Shown piece by piece: positions 14,843 to 23,106 of a stretch of 64,000 bases of DNA. The DNA comes from Kaistia hirudinis. GTDB taxonomy: Bacteria; Pseudomonadota; Alphaproteobacteria; Rhizobiales; Kaistiaceae. Position 1 is the stretch's first letter. Every line of letters starts with the position of its first letter. Both the position numbers and the translations under genes were made by a program. Location: positions 372,001-436,000 of the forward strand of contig NZ_JACIDS010000001.1 of NCBI RefSeq assembly GCF_014196455.1, given 5' to 3'. The notes beneath the pieces are model-generated. The model was not told the origin of the DNA, did no database searches, and saw only the letters and a list, made by a program, of their open reading frames with translations.

Positions 14843-16156
14843 ATGTCCGCAGTCGTGAATTTTGCAAAAGGTGAGGGCGCCTATCGCGTCCTGTCCCAGG
14901 CCGACATCATCGCCGAGATCGCGGCGCTGCCCGGCGTCGCCGGGATCCTCGGCGGCAAGCCGTCGGAATGGTCGATCCGCGATGTCGCCGATGGCTATAT
15001 CAATGCGGTCTTCATCATCGACGGGCCGGATGGCGGCGTCTGCGCCAAGCAGGGCCTGCCCTATGTGCGCTATCATGGCGAGAGCTGGCCGCTCGACGAG
15101 ACGCGCGCCTTCTATGAGGCGAGCTATATGCGCCGCCTCGAGCCGGTGGTCGGCAGACTGGCGCCGAAGCTGCTGCATTTCGATCCGGTGCTGCAGTTCA
15201 TCGTCATGGAGAAGCTCTCTCCCCATGTCGTGCTGCGCGGCGCGCTGATCGAGGGGCGGACCTTCCCGAAGGTTGCGTCCGATATCGGCCGCTATATCGC
15301 CGCCGCCTCGTTCCACACCTCGGATCTCGGCGTGCCGTTCGAGCGCAAGTTCGATGATATCGCGCTGTTCTCGGGCAACAAGTCGCTGCTGCGCATCAGC
15401 GTCGACCTGATCTTCACCGATCCCTATGTCGAGGTGTGGCGCAACCGCTTCGTGCCGGAGCTTTCGGCCTGGGCAAAGGCGTTCCGCGAGGACACTGAGC
15501 TCAAGACCGCCGTCGCGATCCGGCGCAACGCTTTCCTGTCGAACCGGCAGGCGCTGCTGCATGGCGACCTGCATTCGGGCTCGGTCATGGTCACGGAGGA
15601 GGACAGCCGCGTCATCGACGGCGAGTTCTCGACCTTCGGTCCGATCGGCTTCGATCTCGGCGCCTTCGTCGCCAATCTCGTGATCAACTGGTATGGCCAG
15701 GCGGGCTATGCGCGCGACGAGGCGGAGCGTGCCGCGCACCGCATTTGGCTGCTGGACCAGATCGCCGTGCTCTGGAACGCCTTCCGGGCCGAGTTCATCC
15801 GCATCTGGGAAGCCAATCCCGACGCCGGCGGCGACGGCTATCCGGCCGCGCATTTCGCCGACCCGGCCGGGCGTGCGCGCCTCGCGACGATCCGCGAGCA
15901 GTATGTCGCCGACATCTTCGAGGATCTCGTCGCCTTCGCCGCGATCAAGATCATCCGCCGCATTCTCTCTTATGCGCAGGTCGCCGATTTCCTGGTGATC
16001 GAGGATACGCAGCGTCGTGCCGAGGTTCAGGCCAACGCCCTCGCATTTGCGCGCGCCGTGCTGAAGGATCCGGCGCGGTTCCGCGATTTCGGCGCCTTCC
16101 TGGACGCGATCCCGCGCTTTGAGGGCACGCCGCTCGATCCGGCGCTCGCCCGCTGA
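14843..16156 (+). CDS. mtnK: S-methyl-5-thioribose kinase
   Basis: A 437-residue kinase of the choline/aminoglycoside-kinase fold. It contains MtnK hallmark segments: LPYVRYHGESWPL near 72-84, the catalytic loop HGDLHSGSVMV near 241-251, and the metal-binding region IDGEFSTFGPIGFDLGAF that follows. MtnK phosphorylates 5-methylthioribose at C1; some homologues also accept 5-deoxyribose. The RBS GGGAGG precedes the ATG. The gene lies between the permeases and mtnC. The partner isomerase MtnA and dehydratase MtnB are not in the window, so the product may be used differently here or handled by genes elsewhere. Confidence 0.9.
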   Translation: MSAVVNFAKGEGAYRVLSQADIIAEIAALPGVAGILGGKPSEWSIRDVADGYINAVFIIDGPDGGVCAKQGLPYVRYHGESWPLDETRAFYEASYMRRLEPVVGRLAPKLLHFDPVLQFIVMEKLSPHVVLRGALIEGRTFPKVASDIGRYIAAASFHTSDLGVPFERKFDDIALFSGNKSLLRISVDLIFTDPYVEVWRNRFVPELSAWAKAFREDTELKTAVAIRRNAFLSNRQALLHGDLHSGSVMVTEEDSRVIDGEFSTFGPIGFDLGAFVANLVINWYGQAGYARDEAERAAHRIWLLDQIAVLWNAFRAEFIRIWEANPDAGGDGYPAAHFADPAGRARLATIREQYVADIFEDLVAFAAIKIIRRILSYAQVADFLVIEDTQRRAEVQANALAFARAVLKDPARFRDFGAFLDAIPRFEGTPLDPALAR

Positions 16157-16173
16157 GAGGACACGCCTGAACG

Positions 16174-16890
16174 ATGGCCGCCAAGCTCACCTTCGCGCCC
16201 GATGTGGTCCTGCTCGACATCGAGGGTACGATCGCCTCGCAGCCCTATGTGACGGCCGTGCTCTACAGCTATCTGCGCGACAATCTGCCGGGCTATGTCG
16301 CGGCGCGCCGGGACGATCCGGTCGTTCAGGAGATCCTGAGCGACACGCAGGCGCTGGCGGGCGACGATCGCGATCCGGTCGAGACGCTGCTCGGCTGGCT
16401 GGCCGAGGATCGCAAGGCACCGCCGCTCAAGAAGATCCAGGGCATGGTCTGGGTCGACGGGTTCGAGACCGGTCGCCTCAAGGGGCACATGTATGATGAC
16501 GCGCTCGCTGCGCTGAAGCGCTGGCACGCGGCCGGCGTGCCGCTCTGGATCTTCTCGTCCGGCTCGGTCCTGTCGCAGACCTTGTTCTTCGCCAACCAGC
16601 CGGAGCCGACGGGCGATATCCGCTTCCTGTTCTCCGGCCATTTCGACACCGACATCGGCGCCAAGGTCGAGACGCCGTCCTATGGCAGGATCGCCGCCGC
16701 GATCGGCGTCGACCCGGCGAAGCTGCTGTTCTTCTCCGACAATCCCCGCGAACTGGTCGCCGCCACGGCGGCGGGCCTGCCGGTCGTCCATGTCGTCCGC
16801 GCGGAAGAAGGCACGGCATCCGATCCGCGCTTCCCGGAGATCGCCTCCTTCGCGGAGGTGGAGCTTTCCAATTGGCCGAAGGCGGCGTAG
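16174..16890 (+). CDS. mtnC: Acireductone synthase (enolase-phosphatase E1)
   Basis: A 238-residue HAD-family phosphatase. The nucleophile motif is the E1-specific LLDIEGT near residues 13-19 (first Asp nucleophile, Glu in place of the usual second Asp). Motif II SSGS is near 127 and the motif III/IV stretch FFSDNPREL near 189. MtnC enolises and dephosphorylates 2,3-diketo-5-methylthiopentyl-1-phosphate in methionine salvage. The standard partners MtnB and MtnD are absent here. It lies 17 bp after mtnK and overlaps the following gene by 19 bp, so the three are one transcription unit. Confidence 0.88.
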   Translation: MAAKLTFAPDVVLLDIEGTIASQPYVTAVLYSYLRDNLPGYVAARRDDPVVQEILSDTQALAGDDRDPVETLLGWLAEDRKAPPLKKIQGMVWVDGFETGRLKGHMYDDALAALKRWHAAGVPLWIFSSGSVLSQTLFFANQPEPTGDIRFLFSGHFDTDIGAKVETPSYGRIAAAIGVDPAKLLFFSDNPRELVAATAAGLPVVHVVRAEEGTASDPRFPEIASFAEVELSNWPKAA

Positions 16891-18497
16891 CGCTCCCGCC
16901 CGTCGTTCTCGATCGCGCGCGCATGCGTGCGGAGATCGAGGCGGATCCCCATTTCGACGCCGTCGTCATCGGCGGCGGCATAACGGGGGCGGGGACGTTT
17001 CGCGATCTCGCGCTTCAGGGGCTCCGCGTGCTGCTGGTCGAGCGCGCGGATTTCGCGAGCGGCGCCAGCGGCGCGCTGACCCGCATCGCCCATGGCGGCT
17101 TCCGCTATCTTGAGCGCGGCGAGATCGCGCTGGTGCGCGATTCGGTGATCGAGCGCGACCGCCTTGTTGCCAATGCGCCGCATGCCGTCCGTCCGATCTC
17201 CGTCGTGCTGCCCTTGTCCTCCTGGTTCGGCGGCCTGCTCGGCGCGCCGCTGCGCTTTCTGAAGCTGGACAGGCGCAAGGGCGGCCTGCCCGGCATCGTG
17301 CCGATGGCGATCGGCCGCCGTCTCTATGATGCGCTGGCCGGGAAGGCCCACGCTCTGCCGGCCGGCCGGATCCTGACGGGGCAGGGGCTCGCGGCGCGAT
17401 TCCCCTATCTCGCGGGACGCTGGGCCGGGGCGCTGGAACTTGGTGAGGCGCGCATCCTCATGCCCGAGCGCGTCGCCGTCGAACTGATCGAGGACGGCGT
17501 CGCCGCCGGATCGCGCGCCGCGGCGCTGAACTATTGCGCCGTGACGGGGGTGGAGGACGGGCGGATCGTCCTGCACGACGCGCTCGACGGGGTGACTCGC
17601 TCGGTTCACGCCGAGGTCGTGGTCAATGCCGCCGGCGCACATGCGGACAGCGTCGCCGCCCTCTTCGGCGTTGAGGACAAGATGACCGGCGGCGTCGCCG
17701 GCGTGCATCTGGTCCTCGAAGCGCCCCGGCTGGCCGCTGCGCTGGGCGACGATCTGCTGTTCTTCGAGGATGCCAATCCCGATCCCGCGAAGCGCCGGCT
17801 GAATATCGGCTACCGCTTGGCCGAGAACCGCGTGTTACTCGGCACGACCGAATCGGATTGCCCCGATCCGGATGCGGCGCGGCTGACGGACGAGGATGTC
17901 CGCTATCTCAGGGGCGCACTGGCCGCCGCACTGCCGGGGCTCGGTGTCGCCGAGGCACCGGTAGTCGGCCACCTCGTCGGCGTGCGGCCGCTGGTGCGGT
18001 CGGACGCCGAGAGCCTTGCCAGCCGCAGCCGCGATCATGCCGTCTTCGTCCACCGCACGCCGCTGCCGCTCGTCACGATCATCGGCGGCAAATGGACGAC
18101 CTTCCGCCGGATGGCCGAGGACGCCGCCGATTCGGTCCTCGGCATTCTCGGCCGGACGCGGCGCGTGTCGACGCGCGAGCGGGCCATCGGCGGCGGCGTG
18201 GGCTATCCCCGCACCGCAGCGGACCGCGAAGCCTTTGTCGACGGCCTGGCGCAGGACGGAATCAGCAGGCAGGTCGCCGCAGAGCTCTTCGCTCGATATG
18301 GAACGCGCGCGCGGGACATCGCCGCCTGGGTCCGCGCCCATGCGGGCGAATCGGGAAAGGCCGGAACGCGCCTTTCGGCGGGCGAGATCGCGTTTTTTCG
18401 CGCCGCCGAGATGGCTGTTTCCGACGCCGATGTGATCAAGCGGCGGAGCGACGCCTGGCAGACGCTGCCGGCCGATCCGGCAGATGCCCGGCAATAG
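16872..18497 (+). CDS. FAD-dependent glycerol-3-phosphate dehydrogenase-like protein
   Basis: A 541-residue GlpD/GlpA-type flavoprotein. The FAD-binding loop VVIGGGITGAG is near 33-43 and the second conserved segment SGALTRIAHGGFRYLERGE near 61-79. The C-terminal region has the DAO_C-like domain ending. The TTG at 16872 has GGAG at 8-nt spacing inside mtnC; an ATG at 16923 with no ribosome site is the alternative. GlpD homologues oxidise glycerol-3-phosphate or other polyol phosphates such as erythritol phosphate. Its position after a sugar kinase suggests a phosphorylated product of this locus rather than general glycerol metabolism; that is inference. Confidence 0.82.
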   Translation: MAEGGVALPPVVLDRARMRAEIEADPHFDAVVIGGGITGAGTFRDLALQGLRVLLVERADFASGASGALTRIAHGGFRYLERGEIALVRDSVIERDRLVANAPHAVRPISVVLPLSSWFGGLLGAPLRFLKLDRRKGGLPGIVPMAIGRRLYDALAGKAHALPAGRILTGQGLAARFPYLAGRWAGALELGEARILMPERVAVELIEDGVAAGSRAAALNYCAVTGVEDGRIVLHDALDGVTRSVHAEVVVNAAGAHADSVAALFGVEDKMTGGVAGVHLVLEAPRLAAALGDDLLFFEDANPDPAKRRLNIGYRLAENRVLLGTTESDCPDPDAARLTDEDVRYLRGALAAALPGLGVAEAPVVGHLVGVRPLVRSDAESLASRSRDHAVFVHRTPLPLVTIIGGKWTTFRRMAEDAADSVLGILGRTRRVSTRERAIGGGVGYPRTAADREAFVDGLAQDGISRQVAAELFARYGTRARDIAAWVRAHAGESGKAGTRLSAGEIAFFRAAEMAVSDADVIKRRSDAWQTLPADPADARQ

Positions 18498-19027
18498 GGC
18501 AGGGAACGCCTCGGTTTCGGGCTTCGAATCAAGCTCTCCCTGGAACTCTCCGAGTTTTCGAGGCGGCTCCCGTGCCGCGCTTTTGGTCTCTTTGAGCGCT
18601 GGCAGCAGGCATTCACTGCGCAAATACGCGCATTGCGCCGCAATATCGGTGATTCAGCTTCGGATTCACGCGGGCCGCGGGATCTGTTCCGGAAACAGAC
18701 GCGCGGGATCTGGGAGAATCCGCCCGGTTGATTGAAGGGTGGAGAAGAATACAGCGGGAGTCCGTAGGATTTATGGTTAGCGAATGGTTTCCATTCTGAA
18801 TCTCTATTTGAAATGAATTGCGTAAGATCCGCCCGCCAGACTTTTGCCACGAAGCGAACAACTTTGGCCCCTGGAGACACTGCTGCACTTTCGCAACAGT
18901 GCAGGTTCAAGTGCTTAGGGCGCAGCGAACCAACTTGCCCGAGCCGGCGTTTGGAGTATGTTCGCCCTGAAGCCGATCGCTCGGGGGTGCAACGGCTAGA
19001 TTGTCGGGTTTTTCAAGGAGATCCCCA
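18498..19027. other. Intergenic region before the outer-membrane protein gene
   Basis: About 530 bp without a credible gene. It is locally AT-richer around 18740-18830. It holds an inverted repeat (TCTGTT-N5-AACAGA, 18683-18699), two copies of GCGGGATCTG flanking that repeat, and a candidate promoter near 18935. A long 5' leader for the porin-like gene is possible. No tRNA fold was found. Confidence 0.5.
18935..18962 (+). promoter_or_regulatory. Candidate promoter of the outer-membrane protein gene
   Basis: TTGCCC at 18935-18940 and TATGTT at 18957-18962 are separated by 16 bp. The predicted transcript would have a leader of about 60 nt ending in the strong ribosome site AAGGAG before the ATG at 19028. 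The gene's codon choice suggests high expression, consistent with a good promoter. Confidence 0.4.
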
Positions 19028-19738
19028 ATGAAGAGCATTTTCCTCGCAGGCGTGGCCGTTGTGGCCCTCACGGGCGCCGCCGCTGCTGCTGACCTCACCT
19101 ACGAGCCGGCTCCGGCTCCCGTGGTCGTCTCGCCGGTGTTCGACTGGACCGGCTTCTACGCTGGTGTGCATGCCGGCGGCGGCTGGGGCAACTACGACGC
19201 CTCCTGGAACGGCTACACGGGCCTGCTCGACAAGTCGTCGGGTGCTCTCGGTGGCGCGCAGGTCGGCTACAACTATCAGATCAATCAGTTCGTGATCGGT
19301 GCTCAGGCTGACATCGCCTACACGAGCCTGTCCGACTCGATGACGGTCTATCAGGGCCTGAACCCGATCGGCCCGGGCCTCCTGAGCGCCGGCGTCAAGG
19401 CTGAGAGCAACTGGCTCGGCACCGTCACGGCTCGCGCCGGTTATGCGGCCGACACCTGGCTGTTCTACGCCAAGGGCGGTTTCGCCTACGGCCAGATCGA
19501 GGGCACGTTCAACGTGACCACCCCGGCTGCGACCATCCAGAGCTCGACCTCCAACTGGGCTGGCGGCTGGACTGTCGGCGGCGGCGTGGAGAAGGCGTTC
19601 ACGAAGAACCTCACGGGCTTCCTCGAGTACGACTACGTCAGCCTCGGCAGCGTGAACTTCAGCACGCCGCTCGGTGGTTCGGCCAACGTCGACTACACGA
19701 CCAACATCGTGAAGGCCGGTGTGAACTACAAGTTCTAA
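19028..19738 (+). CDS. Outer-membrane beta-barrel protein (Omp25/31-like)
   Basis: A 236-residue exported protein: signal peptide about residues 1-21 (cleavage after GAAAAA), a short Pro/Val-rich segment, then an eight-stranded-barrel pattern. FDWTGFYAGVHAGGGWG is the family start, and the chain ends in the outer-membrane signature VKAGVNYKF with terminal Phe. Relatives are the abundant Omp25/Omp31 or heme-binding-type surface proteins of Hyphomicrobiales. Codon use is shifted to GCT/GGT and away from neighbours, as in very highly expressed genes. The strong RBS and a textbook terminator bracket it, so it is a single-gene unit. Confidence 0.93.
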   Translation: MKSIFLAGVAVVALTGAAAAADLTYEPAPAPVVVSPVFDWTGFYAGVHAGGGWGNYDASWNGYTGLLDKSSGALGGAQVGYNYQINQFVIGAQADIAYTSLSDSMTVYQGLNPIGPGLLSAGVKAESNWLGTVTARAGYAADTWLFYAKGGFAYGQIEGTFNVTTPAATIQSSTSNWAGGWTVGGGVEKAFTKNLTGFLEYDYVSLGSVNFSTPLGGSANVDYTTNIVKAGVNYKF

Positions 19739-19759
19739 TCCGACTGCGAGATCTCCTTG

Positions 19760-19793
19760 GAATGGCCCGGCTCTGCCGGGCCATTCTTTTTTT
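19760..19793 (+). terminator. Rho-independent terminator of the outer-membrane protein gene
   Basis: A perfect 11-bp stem (GAATGGCCCGG / CCGGGCCATTC) with a 5-nt loop, followed directly by eight T residues (19786-19793). It starts 21 bp after the stop codon. This is the clearest terminator in the window. Confidence 0.92.
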
Positions 19794-19865
19794 GGGCTGT
19801 GGAATCCGGAACGCTTCAGCCCGTGCCGCGTTGTCGTGACGTCCTGGTTCAAGGGAGGAACGACC

Positions 19866-20147
19866 ATGAACGGCACTAATCCAAGGCCCGCAGACGGTAT
19901 CATCGCGCATCAAGCTGCTGTCGCGGATGCGGTGCCGGTGCAGACGATGCGGGTCGACTGGATGACCGGTGCCGAGATCGCGGCTTTGCGGGCCCAGCGC
20001 GGCTGGAGCCAGATCGATCTCGCTTTCGCGGCCGGGATGCTACCCGATCATCTGAGAGCCATCGAAGCCGGCGTCGAACCGACGGTGGCCGAGCGGCAGG
20101 CGCTCGCCGCAGCGCTCGATCTCGAAGATCATGCCCCGATGAGCTGA
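19866..20147 (+). CDS. Small XRE-type helix-turn-helix protein
   Basis: A 93-residue protein. Residues about 35-80 form a compact XRE-like HTH (AEIAALRAQRGWSQIDLAFAAG, then the recognition-helix region and an AAALDLE ending); residues 1-30 are flexible. The ATG at 19866 has a strong GGGAGGA site. It is likely a DNA-binding regulator but could also be a small structural HTH protein. It lies alone between the outer-membrane protein and the polysaccharide locus that is read in the opposite direction; a target cannot be deduced. Confidence 0.72.
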   Translation: MNGTNPRPADGIIAHQAAVADAVPVQTMRVDWMTGAEIAALRAQRGWSQIDLAFAAGMLPDHLRAIEAGVEPTVAERQALAAALDLEDHAPMS

Positions 20148-20177
20148 GGCGCGAACTGACCCTTAGGGATATGATGC

Positions 20178-21476
20178 CTAGTGCGTCGCGGCTCGTGGCA
20201 ACGCCACGGGCGCAGTGGCGTAGATGTGCATTGCCTCGGGCGCGGTGCGTGGACGGTCGATCTTCGCGCGCGTCTTTGCGGCGGAGCGCTCGACGGAATA
20301 GGCGCCCCATAGCAGGCCGTAGATCAGGAAAAGATGCCGCCAGTGATCATTGTCGATCACATTGTGGATGAAGAGCTGTCCGATAAAGACAGCGTAGACG
20401 CACTGGATGAACGGCGTCCAGGCGCGCTTCAGGAACACCAGCGGCGTCGCGATCACGAGCGTCAAGATGGCGAGCGCGATATAGGCGAAGCCGCCGAGCC
20501 AGCCATAGACCGTGAATCCCTTCAGCCACATATTGTGCTCGTCCTCGCCCATGGTGAGGCCGAACTGGAACGGTCCGATGCCGAGCGGATGCTCCTGGAT
20601 CAGGAAGAGGCCGATGAGATGGCGCTCGAAACGTCCGAGGCGTGATGCGTCATAGTCCTGCAGCAGCTTGAAGCGCTGGACGAAGACCTCCTGCACCGCC
20701 GGGATCGAAACCGCGACGACGAGGATGAGCGCCACGAAGAGCACGCCGGCGGACAGTGCCGCGAGCATTCTGAGGCGCTTGCTCGAACGGTGCTCGGTGA
20801 TGAACACCAGCAGCACCATGACGGCGAGCGACAGAATTGCCATGCCCCAGGCGCCGCGCGAGAACGAGAGAAAGATGCCGGCGAGCAGGATCAGCGCGCC
20901 AAGCATGCTCCAACCGGAACGCAGGATCGAGCGCGTCAGGATCGAGCGGGCGAGCACGACGAAGGGCAGGATCAGGAACGGCCCGAAGACATTCGGATCC
21001 TTGAACGGTCCCTTGGCCCGCTCATAGAGCGTGAACATCGAGGCGCCGGGAATCGCGCCGAAATAGCCGAGAATGCCGATCAGCGCGCAGACGATCGCCG
21101 AGGCGATATACGCGCGCTCGATGGTGCGGAGGCGCCGCGCCGTGTCGGCCTGCAGGATCGCGCAGTAGAAAATGGCGGAAATGACCAGAAACGCCGTGGT
21201 GGCAAGATAGGTCGTCGGCTTGGCGAAGGCGGTCAGCTGGGTGAAGGAGAGCAGCCCGCCGGCGACATAGAGCATCATCAGCGCGATAAGCGGCGTCATG
21301 GCGCGCGTGAGCTTCAGGCCGAAGAAGAGCCAGACGAGCACGACGAGGCAGAGCAGCAGGTCCGATGGCGCCGGCTCGATCATCACGAAACCGGAAAGGA
21401 AGACGAGCGTCGCGATCGTCGCCCGCGCGATCGCTGCGCCATTGAGGCCACGCGGCGCGGATGCGGCGGCGCTCAA
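20178..21476 (-). CDS. O-antigen ligase / Wzy polymerase-like membrane protein
   Basis: A 432-residue polytopic inner-membrane protein with about ten to twelve hydrophobic segments and a Wzy_C-type periplasmic loop containing ASRLGRFERHLIGLFLIQEH near the middle and GEDEHNMWLKGF after it. Such proteins polymerise or ligate lipid-linked polysaccharide repeats in the periplasm. The start is a TTG at 21476 that overlaps the stop of the priming transferase by 4 bp and has GGAG at 8-nt spacing; the longer upstream reading is spurious. It is the last gene of the operon with the sugar-phosphate transferase. Confidence 0.85.
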   Translation of the reverse strand: MSAAASAPRGLNGAAIARATIATLVFLSGFVMIEPAPSDLLLCLVVLVWLFFGLKLTRAMTPLIALMMLYVAGGLLSFTQLTAFAKPTTYLATTAFLVISAIFYCAILQADTARRLRTIERAYIASAIVCALIGILGYFGAIPGASMFTLYERAKGPFKDPNVFGPFLILPFVVLARSILTRSILRSGWSMLGALILLAGIFLSFSRGAWGMAILSLAVMVLLVFITEHRSSKRLRMLAALSAGVLFVALILVVAVSIPAVQEVFVQRFKLLQDYDASRLGRFERHLIGLFLIQEHPLGIGPFQFGLTMGEDEHNMWLKGFTVYGWLGGFAYIALAILTLVIATPLVFLKRAWTPFIQCVYAVFIGQLFIHNVIDNDHWRHLFLIYGLLWGAYSVERSAAKTRAKIDRPRTAPEAMHIYATAPVALPRAATH

Positions 21477-22966
21477 TAGGCATTCTCCGAGCGGATCAGC
21501 CGCAGCGGCGTCACCAGGATGATGTAGAGGTCGAAGAGCAGCGACCAGCGCTCGATATAGTGCAGGTCGCATTCGACCCGGCGCTGGATCTTCTCCGGCA
21601 CGTCGATCTCGCCGCGCCAGCCATTGATCTGCGCCCAGCCCGTGATGCCGGGCTTGACGCGGTGGCGCGCGAAATAGCCGTCGACGACCTCTTCCCACAG
21701 CCGATCGGCGGTGTGCGCATTCACGGCATGGGGGCGGGGACCGACCAGCGAGAGTTCGCCGCGCAGCACATTGAAGAGCTGCGGCAGTTCATCGATCGAG
21801 GAGCGGCGGATGAAGCGCCCGACGCGCGTCACGCGCGGATCATCCCGCGTCACCGCAACCTTCGCCGTGGGATCGGTCAGGTGGTGATACATCGAGCGGA
21901 ACTTCAGGACCTCGATCACCTCGTTGTTGAAGCCGAAACGCCGCTGGCGGAACAGGATCGGCCCCGGGCTGTCGAGGCGGATGGCGATGGCGGCACCGAA
22001 CATCAGCGGCGAGAGCAGGATCAGGGCGAGCGTGCCGACGACGATGTCGAAGCACCGCTTGGCAAGCGCGTCCCAGCCGGAAATCGGCCGGTCGAGCAGG
22101 TCGAGGAAGGGTACTTCGCCGACATAGGAATAGGCGCGCGGCGCGAGCCGCAGCCGGCTACCGAGCGCGGAGAGGCGGATATCGGCGGGCAGGACGAAGA
22201 GCTGGCGCAGGATTCCGGCCAGCCGCTCTTCCGCACTTGTCGGAAACGCGACGAGGAGCAGGTCGATCCGCGCCACGCGGGCGAAGGCGACCAGTTCGGC
22301 GATCGTGCCGAGCTTGGCGTGCCCCGCGATCTCGTCGGGCGAGCGCGCATCGGCGCGATCATCGAAGATGCCACAGATCCGGATGCCCGAGGTCGGATCG
22401 CGCTCGAGCGCCTCGATCAGCTTTGCCGCATCCGCGCCGCCGCCGACGATCACGGCGCGACGCTCGAGCCGGCCGCTGCGGGACCAGCGTGCGATCAGCC
22501 GTGCGAGGAAGGCGCGGGAGACAAGGAAATAGACGATGCCGACGATGGCGTAGGCGACCAGCCATTGCCGCGCGCCGGACGAATCGACGCCGAGGAGAAA
22601 GCCCACGGCCGCGGCGAGCAACATGGTCAGCGCCCAGCCGAGGAGGAGGCGCGCCAGCGCCGCAACCGGATCGCGCAGCGCCGCGAGATCATAGCCGCGC
22701 TGCGAGCGGGCGAGCAGGGTCGCAAACACCGGCGCTGCGATCGCGCCGAGATAGGCCAGGCGATAGGCGAAGGGGCTGGCGCTGGTGAGCAGCGAGAGCA
22801 GCACGCCGAGGAGGATGAGCGCGACGAGATCGACCGCCCAGACGCCGCTCCCGAGCACCAAGGGGGAAATCGGGCGATCCGACAGACGCGCCGCCGCCAG
22901 ACGCGCCCTTTCAGGAAGCGCATCGGCGGAGCGGATCTCCAGCCTCGGGGTCATGCGAGCGGTCAT
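21473..22966 (-). CDS. Undecaprenyl-phosphate sugar-phosphate transferase (priming enzyme)
   Basis: A 497-residue WcaJ/WbaP-type polyisoprenyl-phosphate hexose-1-phosphate transferase. The N-terminal half has four to five membrane helices and a Rossmann-like CoA-binding domain (VIVGGGADAAKL near 172). The C-terminal catalytic domain holds KRCFDIVVG, the FRSM segment, RSSIDELPQLFNVLRGE near 405-421 and GPRP. It loads the first sugar on undecaprenyl phosphate, starting exopolysaccharide repeat assembly. ATGs at 22966 and 22954 are both possible; neither has a strong ribosome site. Confidence 0.92.
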   Translation of the reverse strand: MTARMTPRLEIRSADALPERARLAAARLSDRPISPLVLGSGVWAVDLVALILLGVLLSLLTSASPFAYRLAYLGAIAAPVFATLLARSQRGYDLAALRDPVAALARLLLGWALTMLLAAAVGFLLGVDSSGARQWLVAYAIVGIVYFLVSRAFLARLIARWSRSGRLERRAVIVGGGADAAKLIEALERDPTSGIRICGIFDDRADARSPDEIAGHAKLGTIAELVAFARVARIDLLLVAFPTSAEERLAGILRQLFVLPADIRLSALGSRLRLAPRAYSYVGEVPFLDLLDRPISGWDALAKRCFDIVVGTLALILLSPLMFGAAIAIRLDSPGPILFRQRRFGFNNEVIEVLKFRSMYHHLTDPTAKVAVTRDDPRVTRVGRFIRRSSIDELPQLFNVLRGELSLVGPRPHAVNAHTADRLWEEVVDGYFARHRVKPGITGWAQINGWRGEIDVPEKIQRRVECDLHYIERWSLLFDLYIILVTPLRLIRSENAY

Positions 22967-23106
22967 GCCATCGGGTCGGTCTTCTCAATCGCGACGGACC
23001 CTAGCGTGGCGCGGCTAACAAAGCTTTGCGGCGATTGAATAAAGTCGCTGACCGATTCGGCGGGTATCCCGGGCCGGCGGGGGCGGTCGCCGCCGATGTC
23101 GGTTCG

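Noticed and set aside
18510-18560. TTCGAATC resembling a tRNA T-loop
   Set aside because: No flanking acceptor, D or anticodon stems can be formed.
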